From Microbacterium sp. Leaf159 (GTDB taxonomy: Bacteria > Actinomycetota > Actinomycetes > Actinomycetales > Microbacteriaceae): a stretch of DNA of 64,000 bases. The position numbers were made by a program, and so were the translations under genes. Location: positions 304,332 to 368,331 of the forward strand of contig NZ_LMOU01000001.1 in the NCBI RefSeq assembly GCF_001423615.1. Direction: 5' to 3'. The notes beneath the pieces were generated by a model that had not been told where the DNA came from, ran no database searches, and saw only the letters and a program-made list of their open reading frames with translations. The stretch's first letter is position 1. Each line of letters begins with the position of its first letter. Of the stretch, positions 14,765 through 22,014 are shown one piece after another.

Positions 14765-15423
14765 TGAGCACCTTCCACGAGACCGCCATCGCCGCGGCTA
14801 TCGCCGGCAAGCTGCCGTTCGGCTACCCCGTCATCCCCGCACCCTCGACCGATCCCGGCGCCTCCGGCGAGGCGGTCGCTGTCACCTTCGCAGGCAGCCC
14901 CGGGGCCCGCCTCGCGATCCAGGTCGTCGATCCGTCGCAGCTCGAGGACGGCTCGAAGAACGCACCCCTGGCCGATCGACTGCATCCGATCTTCGAGGCG
15001 GCAGTCGCCGTGCTCGGCAGCGGTGCCCTCGGCGACGGTGAGCTGGTCGCCGCCGCAGAGGTCTTCACCGACGCGGGCACCCAGGTGTTCGACATGATCG
15101 ACGCCGCGGGCAGCGTCGTCGCACGGGCCGCGGTGAGAATCGACGGAGCACGGGCCGCCGCCGCGTCCTCCGGACCGCAGCGTCTGAGCCGCATCGCCGG
15201 CGTCGAGATGGAGCTCGTGGTCGAGATCGGTCGCACACGGATGCCGGTGCGCGACGTGCTGTCCCTCGAACCCGGCCGTGTCGTCGAGCTCGACCGTGCG
15301 GCGGGATCACCTGCCGACATCAAGCTCAACGGCCGTCTGATCGGGCACGGCACCGTCGTGGTCGCGGAGGGCGACTTCGCCATCCGCGTCGAGCGCATCC
15401 TCGACGGCGCAGAGGCCGTCTGA
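14764..15423 (+). CDS. fliN: Flagellar motor switch protein FliN (long form)
   Basis: FliN is the base of the C ring. The C-terminal SpoA domain (about residues 145-215) is clear: VEMELVVEIGRTRMPVRDVL, then LEPGRVVELDRAAG, DIKLNGRLIGHGTVVV and FAIRVERIL. At 219 residues it is longer than the roughly 130-residue enteric FliN. The extra N-terminal 140 residues resemble the CheC-like region of FliY-type proteins, but I see no clear phosphatase motif. It overlaps the fliM stop by one base; fliO follows after 3 bases. Confidence 0.92.
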   Translation: MSTFHETAIAAAIAGKLPFGYPVIPAPSTDPGASGEAVAVTFAGSPGARLAIQVVDPSQLEDGSKNAPLADRLHPIFEAAVAVLGSGALGDGELVAAAEVFTDAGTQVFDMIDAAGSVVARAAVRIDGARAAAASSGPQRLSRIAGVEMELVVEIGRTRMPVRDVLSLEPGRVVELDRAAGSPADIKLNGRLIGHGTVVVAEGDFAIRVERILDGAEAV

Positions 15424-15426
15424 CCC

Positions 15427-15852
15427 ATGGACGACATCCTCGTCGCGCTGCGTGCGATCGTCGCCCTGGGGGCGGTGCTCGGGCTGCTGCTGTTCCTCAG
15501 TCGTCGACTGCAGAAGTCGCAGGCGAAGGGCGTGAGCCCGCTCGCGGGGCTGATGCCGAAGAAGCTTGCACGACTCACCGAGCTCAGGCCGTCTCGCCCG
15601 GCGGCGGGCCCGAAGCCGCGGCCCGAGAAGATCACGGTCGTCGCGCGGTCGGGCATCGGCGGGAAGGCGCAGCTCGTGGTCGCCGAGTTCGGGGGCATCC
15701 GCTACGTCCTCGGTGTGACCGAGCACGGGATCAACGTCGTCGACACGCAGGAGGCGCCTCCCGTCGAGGAGGAATCGACGACGGAGCAGTCACCTGTCGT
15801 CGACGACATGTCGAACGACATCGTCGACAGGGCACTGAAGTCCGTCGCCTGA
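15427..15852 (+). CDS. fliO: Flagellar biosynthetic protein FliO
   Basis: FliO assists assembly of the FliP export-gate ring. The 141-residue product has an N-terminal membrane helix (about residues 5-25, rich in Val, Leu and Ala), a basic Arg/Lys stretch, and the conserved cytoplasmic beta domain KITVVARSGIGGKAQLVVAEFGGIRYVLGVTEHGINVVD. An acidic tail ends the protein. It closes the flbD operon; the next 131 bases hold a promoter and twin-hairpin leader for fliP. Confidence 0.88.
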   Translation: MDDILVALRAIVALGAVLGLLLFLSRRLQKSQAKGVSPLAGLMPKKLARLTELRPSRPAAGPKPRPEKITVVARSGIGGKAQLVVAEFGGIRYVLGVTEHGINVVDTQEAPPVEEESTTEQSPVVDDMSNDIVDRALKSVA

Positions 15853-15881
15853 CGCCGACCGGCCCTGCGCGACCGCCCTAC

Positions 15882-15911
15882 GGTTACGCGCACGCCGTCG
15901 TGTCGCGATAG
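15882..15911 (+). promoter_or_regulatory. Flagellar sigma-type promoter upstream of fliP
   Basis: GGTTAC (15882-15887), 18-base spacer, CGATAG (15906-15911) in TCGCGATAGTC. Identical in elements and spacing to the flgB, fliH and flbD promoters. Confidence 0.75.
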
Positions 15912-15918
15912 TCGTCTG

Positions 15919-15976
15919 CGAGCACGGATCGCTCGACCCCCTGGCTACGGATCGGCCACGTCACCCATCTTCGGAG
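15919..15976 (+). promoter_or_regulatory. Twin GGA-loop hairpin leader of fliP (putative CsrA target)
   Basis: CGAGC-ACGGATC-GCTCG (15919-15935) and TGGCT-ACGGATC-GGCCA (15942-15958, inner U-G pair) carry identical 7-base loops. A third GGA lies in the Shine-Dalgarno GGAG (15973-15976), 7 bases before the fliP GTG. GGA spacing is 23 then 24 bases, almost the same as in the flgB leader. Confidence 0.72.
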
Positions 15977-15983
15977 TGCCGCC

Positions 15984-16823
15984 GTGCCCGTATCCGCCGC
16001 CGCTGCCACCGCGCCGCTCGCGCGTGCACCGCACCTGCCGCGACGCGCGTGGATTCTGATCGCGGCAGCCCTCGGTGTCGCGGCCGTCCTGGTGGTTCTC
16101 GACGCGACGGGCGCGCACGCGGCATCCGCTCTGGTCCCCATGGAGACCGGTGACGGTGAGGGCGTGACGATCAACGGCATCAACGGCACGCCGTCCGACA
16201 GCATCATCACGCTGCTCGGGATCACGGTTCTCAGCGTCGCCCCCGCGCTGCTGCTGATGATGTCGAGCTTCACCAAGATCTTCGTGGTGCTGGCTCTCAC
16301 CCGCAACGCGCTCTCGCTGCCCTCGATCCCCCCGAACCAGGTGCTGGCGGGTCTCAGCCTGTTCCTGACCCTGTTCATCATGTGGCCGGTGCTGACCGAC
16401 ATCAACGCCGTCGCCGTCAGCCCGTTCACGGAAGGGCAGATCGATTTCGGCCGCGCGTTCGAGCTCGCCCAGGAACCGCTGCGCGAGTGGATGCTCTCCT
16501 ACACGCGTGAAGAGGACATTGCCCTGATGTACCGGGCCGCGCAGATGGACAACCCGACCGACCCCGCCAGCATCCCGCTGCAGACCCTCGTGCCGGCCTT
16601 CATGATCAGCGAGCTGCGGGCCGCCTTCCTGATCGGGTTCATCATCTTCGTCCCGTTCCTCGTCATCGACCTGGTCGTCGCCAGTGCGCTGATGTCGATG
16701 GGAATGATGATGCTCCCGCCGGTGATGATCTCGCTGCCGTTCAAGATCCTGCTGTTCCTGCTCATCGACGGCTGGGGCATGGTCATCACCGCGCTCGTGC
16801 AGTCGTACAACGGGGGTGGCTGA
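15984..16823 (+). CDS. fliP: Flagellar type III export gate protein FliP
   Basis: FliP forms the core of the export gate in the inner membrane. The 279-residue product has an N-terminal basic/hydrophobic leader (about residues 20-45, ending in an AHA-like site), as FliP is often made with a signal sequence. Conserved family blocks follow: LLMMSSFTKIFVVLALTRNAL, SLFLTLFIMWPV, and the C-terminal FLIGFIIFVPFLVIDLVVASALMSMGMMMLPP segment. I chose the GTG at 15984, with GGAG 7 bases upstream. The stop overlaps the fliQ ATG by one base. Confidence 0.96.
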   Translation: MPVSAAAATAPLARAPHLPRRAWILIAAALGVAAVLVVLDATGAHAASALVPMETGDGEGVTINGINGTPSDSIITLLGITVLSVAPALLLMMSSFTKIFVVLALTRNALSLPSIPPNQVLAGLSLFLTLFIMWPVLTDINAVAVSPFTEGQIDFGRAFELAQEPLREWMLSYTREEDIALMYRAAQMDNPTDPASIPLQTLVPAFMISELRAAFLIGFIIFVPFLVIDLVVASALMSMGMMMLPPVMISLPFKILLFLLIDGWGMVITALVQSYNGGG

Positions 16824-17098
16824 TGAACCCGGAAGCAGTCATCGACATCGGACAGGCGGCGCTCATCGTCGGCGCGAAGCTCTGTGCCCCGCTTCTGATC
16901 ACGGCGCTCGTGGTCGGCTTCGCGATCTCGCTGCTGCAGTCGATCACCCAGGTGCAGGAGATGACCATCTCGTTCGTGCCCAAGCTCGTCGCCGTGGGCA
17001 TCGCGCTGTTGATCAGCGGGCACTGGATGATCGCCGAGATGATCGCCTTCTCGAACGAGATGTTCGCGCGGATACCGTCGCTGCTGAACGGCGGCTGA
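16823..17098 (+). CDS. fliQ: Flagellar type III export gate protein FliQ
   Basis: FliQ is a small export-gate subunit with two membrane helices. The 91-residue product starts MNPEAVIDIGQAALIVGAKLCAPLL and has the conserved central block VVGFAISLLQSITQVQEMTISFVPKL. It overlaps fliP by one base and fliR by one base, so fliP-fliQ-fliR are tightly coupled. Confidence 0.96.
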   Translation: MNPEAVIDIGQAALIVGAKLCAPLLITALVVGFAISLLQSITQVQEMTISFVPKLVAVGIALLISGHWMIAEMIAFSNEMFARIPSLLNGG

Positions 17099-17859
17099 TG
17101 AACATCCCCATCGACTTCACCTGGCTCGAGGCCACGTCGCTCGCGTGCGTGCGCATCACGGCCTTCCTGGTGCTCGCGCCACCGTTCAGCCACGGCACGA
17201 TCCCGATGAGAGTCAGGGCGATGCTGGGCGTCGGGCTCGCCCTCGCCGTGTCGCCGGTGGTGACCGCGGGCTACGAACGTCTCGACACCGGGGGATTCAT
17301 GCTCGCTCTGGCGGGCCAGGCCCTCACGGGGGCACTGCTCGGATTCCTGGTGATGGTGCTCTTCAGCGCCATCCAGGGCGCCGGCCATCTGGTCGACACT
17401 TTCGGCGGGTTCCAGATGGCGCAGGCGTTCGACCCGGGCATGGCGATCAACGGCGCCCAGTTCACGCGGCTCTTCCAGATGACCGCGATCATGCTGCTCT
17501 TCGCCTCCGACGGGTACCAGCTCGTGCTCGGCGGTCTGTTCCGCTCGTTCGATGCCGTGCCGGTGACCGGGATGATCGACCTGGGCAAGCCGGCGGAGGC
17601 GCTGGTGGGAGCCGCCGGGCAGATGATGCTCAGCGCCGTGCAGATCGCGGGTCCCCTGCTGATCGTGCTCTTCCTCGCCGACGTCGGGCTCGGTCTCGTC
17701 AGCCGGGTCGCACCCGCACTGAATGCGTTCGCGATGGGCTTCCCGGTCAAGATCGGTCTGACGCTGCTGCTCGTGGGCTTCGTCTACGCCGCGCTTCCCA
17801 GTGTCGTCGCGGTCATCGCCGAAGACGCGGCGAAGCTCCTGCTGGGGGTGACCAGATGA
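17098..17859 (+). CDS. fliR: Flagellar type III export gate protein FliR
   Basis: FliR completes the FliPQR gate. The 253-residue product has about six hydrophobic segments and the family blocks TIPMRVRAMLGVGLALAVSP and GLVSRVAPALNAFAMGFPVKIGLTLLL. The ATG at 17098 overlaps the fliQ stop; the stop overlaps flhB by four bases. Confidence 0.95.
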   Translation: MNIPIDFTWLEATSLACVRITAFLVLAPPFSHGTIPMRVRAMLGVGLALAVSPVVTAGYERLDTGGFMLALAGQALTGALLGFLVMVLFSAIQGAGHLVDTFGGFQMAQAFDPGMAINGAQFTRLFQMTAIMLLFASDGYQLVLGGLFRSFDAVPVTGMIDLGKPAEALVGAAGQMMLSAVQIAGPLLIVLFLADVGLGLVSRVAPALNAFAMGFPVKIGLTLLLVGFVYAALPSVVAVIAEDAAKLLLGVTR

Positions 17860-18959
17860 GCGAGACCGACAGCGGCGAGCGCACCGAGAAGGCGACCGAC
17901 CGTCGCCTCAAGGAGGCACGCAGGAAGGGCCAGATCGGCCGAAGCCAGGACTTCACCGCGTGGGTGTGCATCGCCGCCGCCGCGGTGATGATGGTGCCGA
18001 CGATCTCGTCGGGCACGCAGGTGCTCACGGAGCTGTTCCTGGCCGTGACACCGGTGGCGAAGAACCCCACAGACGGGGCCGCACTGGATGTGCTGGGTTC
18101 TGCGATCTCCTCGCTCGGCGGCATCCTGCTGCCGATGCTGGCGGTCGTGCTGCTCGCGACCACGGCGACGGCTGTCGCCCAGGGCGGCATCCACCTGCGC
18201 GGCGTGACGATGCGCACCGAGCAGTTCAACATCGTGTCGGGTCTCAAGCGCGTGTTCGGCCAGCAGGCTCTGTGGGAGGGCGCGAAGGCGCTCCTCAAGA
18301 CGGCGGCCATCGGCGTCGCACTGTGGATCGTCGTATCGGGTCTCGTGCCCGTGCTGATGGCGAGCGGCAGCCACAACATCACGTGGCTTCTCGAGCAGGC
18401 CGCCGGGGGAGCGGTGTCGCTGCTGCAGGTCGCCGTGGCCGTGGGCATCCTGTTGGCGGCGATCGATGTCGCCGTGGTCATGCGACGCAATCGCAAGCAC
18501 ACGCACATGACCAAGAACGAGGCGAAGGACGAGCACAAGAAGAGCGAGGGCGATCCGCTCGTGCGCTCCCAGCGCCGTTCGCGGCAGCTCGCGATGAGCC
18601 GCAACCGGATGATCGCCGCGGTCGGCGACAGCGACGTCGTGTTGGTGAACCCCACGCACGTGGCTGTGGCGCTGCGGTACGAGCCGGGCAAGTCCGCCCC
18701 GCGGGTCGTGGCGAAGGGCGCGGGCATCGTCGCGCAGAAGATCCGCGAGAAGGCCGAGGAGGCCGGTGTCCCGATGGTCCGCGACATCCCGCTGGCGCGC
18801 GCCCTGCACTCGGCATGCGACATCGGCCGCGAGATCCCCGAGGAGCTGTACACCGCGGTGGCGCAGGTACTGGCCTTCATCGAGCACCTCAAGCGTCGCG
18901 GATCGGCGCGAGGCACCCACACGATGCCCTTCGACAGCACCAGGGATCGCGGCCTCTGA
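17856..18959 (+). CDS. flhB: Flagellar export switch protein FlhB
   Basis: FlhB switches the exporter from rod/hook to filament substrates after self-cleavage. The 367-residue product begins with the basic EKATDRRLKEARRKGQI motif, has four membrane segments (about residues 30-215), and carries the auto-cleavage motif NPTH at about residue 265, followed by the conserved VAVALRY. The ATG overlaps fliR by four bases. A 45-base gap with an AGAGAGAACGAGAAG purine stretch precedes flhA. Confidence 0.96.
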   Translation: MSETDSGERTEKATDRRLKEARRKGQIGRSQDFTAWVCIAAAAVMMVPTISSGTQVLTELFLAVTPVAKNPTDGAALDVLGSAISSLGGILLPMLAVVLLATTATAVAQGGIHLRGVTMRTEQFNIVSGLKRVFGQQALWEGAKALLKTAAIGVALWIVVSGLVPVLMASGSHNITWLLEQAAGGAVSLLQVAVAVGILLAAIDVAVVMRRNRKHTHMTKNEAKDEHKKSEGDPLVRSQRRSRQLAMSRNRMIAAVGDSDVVLVNPTHVAVALRYEPGKSAPRVVAKGAGIVAQKIREKAEEAGVPMVRDIPLARALHSACDIGREIPEELYTAVAQVLAFIEHLKRRGSARGTHTMPFDSTRDRGL

Positions 18960-19004
18960 GCCGCCGGATCCGCATCTGGACGAGTAGAGAGAACGAGAAG
19001 ACGC

Positions 19005-21071
19005 ATGATCGGTCAGATCCTGTCCAAGGGCGCGGTGCCCGTGGGCGTCGTGGGCATCATCCTCCTGCTCATCATCCCGATCCCGACGGGACTGCTCGAC
19101 GTCCTCATCGTGCTGAACATCTCGTTCGCATTGCTGATCCTCCTCACCGCGATGTTCGTGAAGAAGCCGCTCGACTTCTCGGTGTTCCCGAGCCTGCTGC
19201 TGGTCGCCACCCTGTTCCGACTCGGCCTCAACGTCGCCTCCACCCGTCTCGTGCTCAGCGAGGCGCACGCCGGGCAGGTGATCCAGGCGTTCGGGCAGAT
19301 CACGATCAGCGGATCGCTCGTGATCGGCGCGGTGATCTTCCTGATCCTCACCGTCATCCAGTTCGTGGTGGTGACGAAGGGTGCCGAGCGCGTCGCCGAG
19401 GTCGGCGCGCGCTTCACCCTCGACGCCATGCCCGGCAAGCAGATGGCCATCGACGCCGACCTCAATGCCGGGCTCATCACCGATACCGAGGCGCGCCGGC
19501 GTCGAGCCGAGGTGGCCGCAGAGGCCGACTTCTACGGCGCGATGGACGGTGCGTCGAAGTTCGTGAAGGGCGATGCGATCGCGGGCATCGTGATCGTCGT
19601 CATCAACTTCGTCGGCGGCATCATCATCGGCATGGTCCAGCACGGCATGGAGATGGGGGACGCGCTCGAGACCTACAGCATCCTCACCATCGGCGACGGC
19701 CTGGTCACGCAGATCCCGGCGCTGCTGATGGCCGTGTCCACCGGCATGATCGTGACTCGCGAGAACGCGGAGAGCGAGATGGGGCAGGCAGCGGGCCGGC
19801 AGCTCATGCAGTCCCGCAACGCGCTGGTCATCACGGGGCTCGCGGCCATCGCGATGGGGTTCATCCCGGGGATGCCGCTGGTGGTGTTCCTGGCGATCGG
19901 CTGCGTACTCCTGTTCGCCGCATCCCGGGTCAAGGCGAACGAGGATCGCGACGCCGCGCTCGAGGCCGACGCGCTGCAGCAGGAGGCCGTCGAGGCGGGC
20001 GTCGAGGGGCCCGAAGAGCTGATGGACCGGATGCGCGTGCACGCCCTCGAGATCTCGCTCTCGCCCGACATCGTCGATCTGGCCTCCGGGGGAGCGGGCG
20101 ACCTGCTCACCCGTGTGAAGTCGCTGCGGCGAAAGCTCGCCCTCGACATCGGCATCCTGATGCCGCCGGTGCGGACGAGGGACAACATCGACCTGCCTGC
20201 TCAGACCTACTCGATCCTGATCGCCGGGGTCGAAGCGGGGCGCGGATCCGTGCCGCGGGGTCACGTGCTCGCGATCGGCACGGGGCTGGAGCAGCTGCCG
20301 GGGTCTGCGGTCGTCGATCCGGTCTTCGGTCTCGAGGGCAAGTGGGTGCCCGCCGAGATGTCGCACGCCGCCGACATGGCCGGCGCCACCGTGATCGACC
20401 GCGCGAGCGTGATCATCACCCACCTCTCCGACATCGTGCAGAGCCAGGCCGACCGACTGCTCTCGCTCGAGGACGTGCGTCAGCTGACCGAGCATCTCAA
20501 GCAGTCGAGCCCTGCGACCGTCGAGGAGCTGACGCCGGCCGTGCTGTCGCTCGCCGGCATCCAGCGGGTCCTCGCAGGCCTTCTGGCCGAGAGGGTGCCG
20601 ATCAACGACCTCGCCCGCATCTATGAGGCTCTCGCTCTGCGCGGAAAGACGTCGACCGAGACGGCGGGCCTCATCGATGCGGCGCGAGCAGCTCTGGGCC
20701 CCGCGATCGCCGCACGATTCGCCGAGGACGGACGCATCCGCGTGGTGATGTTCGAGCCGATGCTCGAGCAGCAGATGCTCGAGGGGATGCGCGTGATCGA
20801 CGGGAACCCGCAGATCGTGCTGACGCCGGAGGCGACGATGCACGTGCTCGAGAACGTCCGCCGGACGGTCGCCGAGCTCGAGCAGGTCGGGCCGGAGCCG
20901 GTGCTCGTGTGCGCGCCGTCGCTGCGCCAGGCCGTGCGCCGGATGGTCTCGTCACAGGTGAGTGGCCTCCCGGTGCTCTCATACGACGAGGCTGCAGCCG
21001 GAGGACTCGCGACCGACGTGGTCGGGGTGGTCCGGATGACGCAGTCCGCTCTCCCCAGTGCCGCGGTGTAG
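19005..21071 (+). CDS. flhA: Flagellar export gate protein FlhA
   Basis: FlhA is the large export-gate protein whose cytoplasmic nonamer ring docks chaperone-substrate complexes. The 688-residue product has about eight N-terminal membrane segments with the typical VLNISFALLILLTAMFVKKPLDFSVFPSLLL block. The FHIPEP loop follows (VTKGAERVAEVGARFTLDAMPGKQMAIDADLNAG), then a long cytoplasmic domain ending near VGVVRMTQSALP. It is probably in the fliP operon. csrA follows after 89 bases that include an inverted repeat. Confidence 0.97.
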   Translation: MIGQILSKGAVPVGVVGIILLLIIPIPTGLLDVLIVLNISFALLILLTAMFVKKPLDFSVFPSLLLVATLFRLGLNVASTRLVLSEAHAGQVIQAFGQITISGSLVIGAVIFLILTVIQFVVVTKGAERVAEVGARFTLDAMPGKQMAIDADLNAGLITDTEARRRRAEVAAEADFYGAMDGASKFVKGDAIAGIVIVVINFVGGIIIGMVQHGMEMGDALETYSILTIGDGLVTQIPALLMAVSTGMIVTRENAESEMGQAAGRQLMQSRNALVITGLAAIAMGFIPGMPLVVFLAIGCVLLFAASRVKANEDRDAALEADALQQEAVEAGVEGPEELMDRMRVHALEISLSPDIVDLASGGAGDLLTRVKSLRRKLALDIGILMPPVRTRDNIDLPAQTYSILIAGVEAGRGSVPRGHVLAIGTGLEQLPGSAVVDPVFGLEGKWVPAEMSHAADMAGATVIDRASVIITHLSDIVQSQADRLLSLEDVRQLTEHLKQSSPATVEELTPAVLSLAGIQRVLAGLLAERVPINDLARIYEALALRGKTSTETAGLIDAARAALGPAIAARFAEDGRIRVVMFEPMLEQQMLEGMRVIDGNPQIVLTPEATMHVLENVRRTVAELEQVGPEPVLVCAPSLRQAVRRMVSSQVSGLPVLSYDEAAAGGLATDVVGVVRMTQSALPSAAV

Positions 21072-21079
21072 CTCCAGAA

Positions 21080-21121
21080 TCTGCTCATTTACGAGACGAG
21101 TGCGATACGTTTGTGAGCAGA
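21080..21121. promoter_or_regulatory. Inverted repeat between flhA and csrA
   Basis: TCTGCTCA (21080-21087) and TGAGCAGA (21114-21121) are perfect 8-base arms 26 bases apart, starting 9 bases after the flhA stop. The spacer has no T-run, so it is not a classic terminator. It could be an operator or the base of an RNA structure in the csrA leader. Confidence 0.45.
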
Positions 21122-21160
21122 GGGCGCATCGGCGCTCACGCCATGGAAGGCAGACGACGC

Positions 21161-21409
21161 ATGCTGGTACTCACGAGACGCGCCAATGAGAGCATCGTGA
21201 TCGGTGATGACATCACCGTGACGATCCTGGCGGTGACGCCGAGCGGAGTCCGCGTCGGCATCGACGCCCCGCGCGACAAGCGCATCAATCGCGCCGAGAT
21301 CGTCATCGCGGTGAGCGACGCGAACCAGGAAGCCGTCCAGGCGTCGTCGGACGAGTCGGCCGAGTCGCAGCTGTTGGGCGTGCTCGGACGCGCCGGCGTC
21401 ACGTCCTGA
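21161..21409 (+). CDS. csrA: Translational regulator CsrA
   Basis: CsrA is a dimeric RNA-binding protein that binds GGA-containing loops, usually over ribosome sites. The 82-residue product starts MLVLTRRANESIVIGDDITV. The RNA-contacting first strand (Leu4, Arg6, Arg7) and the second key Arg (INRAEI, equivalent to Arg44 of E. coli CsrA) are kept, so it should be RNA-competent. It has a C-terminal extension beyond the core, as in Gram-positive flagellar CsrA. I chose the ATG at 21161 because MLVLTRR is the universal start. The leader has GGA within GCC-ATGGAA-GGC (21140-21151), 10 bases before the ATG, a possible autoregulatory site. fliW is 3 kb downstream. Confidence 0.96.
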   Translation: MLVLTRRANESIVIGDDITVTILAVTPSGVRVGIDAPRDKRINRAEIVIAVSDANQEAVQASSDESAESQLLGVLGRAGVTS

Positions 21410-21438
21410 CCCGTCCTCTCGCCGTTCTCCTCGCGCGG

Positions 21439-21467
21439 AGTTACTGTCCAGGGGGTTGTCGCGATAG
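21439..21467 (+). promoter_or_regulatory. Flagellar sigma-type promoter upstream of flgN
   Basis: AGTTAC (21439-21444), 17-base spacer, CGATAG (21462-21467) within TCGCGATAGTC. It differs from the other four by one spacer base and an A for G at the first -35 position. It separates csrA from the late flgN-flgK-flgL-fliW operon. Confidence 0.7.
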
Positions 21468-21475
21468 TCGTGGAT

Positions 21476-21507
21476 GTGACGGGCGATCCCGTCACGGAAA
21501 CCGTGAC
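21476..21507 (+). promoter_or_regulatory. Two overlapping hairpins in the flgN leader
   Basis: GTGACGGG-CGAT-CCCGTCAC (21476-21495) and GTCACGG-AAA-CCGTGAC (21491-21507) share the GTCAC segment, so only one can form at a time. The second contains GGA (21496-21498). A third GTGAC lies at 21516-21520, just before the GTG. This replaces the twin GGA-loop layout seen in the flgB, fliH and fliP leaders. It could be a switch or a protein operator. Confidence 0.5.
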
Positions 21508-21525
21508 ATGACGAGGTGACGAATC

Positions 21526-22008
21526 GTGGCCGCTCACGACCTGAGCATGCAACTGATGCGAGAGCGCGATCTGCTGGAGGTGCTGCTCTTCAAGCTCGAC
21601 GAACAGCAGATGCTGTTGGCGACCGGGCGCAACCGCTGGATCCACCATGCGGCGAACGAGATCGAGCGCGTGCTCGCTGCGATGCCGACGGTGGCGCTCT
21701 CGCGTGACACGCTCGTCATCTCGGTGGCGGACGAATGGGGAGTGCCCGAGGCGACGACGCTTCGCGAGCTGATCGACGCCGCGCCGACCGATGCCTGGCG
21801 CGAGGTCCTCTCCGGCCATCTGGATGCCATGACCGCCCTCGCCGACGAGATCGGCGACATGAAGAAGGTCAACGAGCAGCGCCTGCGCACGGCCATCCGG
21901 GTCACGCAGGAGACCATCGCCGGCCTCGGCGTGCCCACCGGCGAGTACGACCCCCAGGGCGGCGTCGTCCGCGACGGTGACGCCCGACTCCTCGACACGA
22001 GGGTGTGA
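21526..22008 (+). CDS. flgN: Flagellar export chaperone FlgN
   Basis: FlgN is the chaperone for hook-filament junction proteins FlgK and FlgL. The 160-residue product is helical, with the FlgN-like start LMRERDLLEVLLFKLDEQQMLLATGR and a later helix DMKKVNEQRLRTAIRVTQETIAGL. I chose the GTG at 21526, with GAGG 8 bases upstream. flgK follows 6 bases later, consistent with the role. Confidence 0.9.
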   Translation: MAAHDLSMQLMRERDLLEVLLFKLDEQQMLLATGRNRWIHHAANEIERVLAAMPTVALSRDTLVISVADEWGVPEATTLRELIDAAPTDAWREVLSGHLDAMTALADEIGDMKKVNEQRLRTAIRVTQETIAGLGVPTGEYDPQGGVVRDGDARLLDTRV

Positions 22009-22014
22009 GACGCG

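Noticed and set aside
17784..20843. A very long minus-strand open frame (over 1000 codons) opposite fliR-flhB-flhA
   Set aside because: High GC makes long antisense frames common. The translation is His/Arg/Asp-rich low complexity, and the plus strand encodes well-conserved export proteins.
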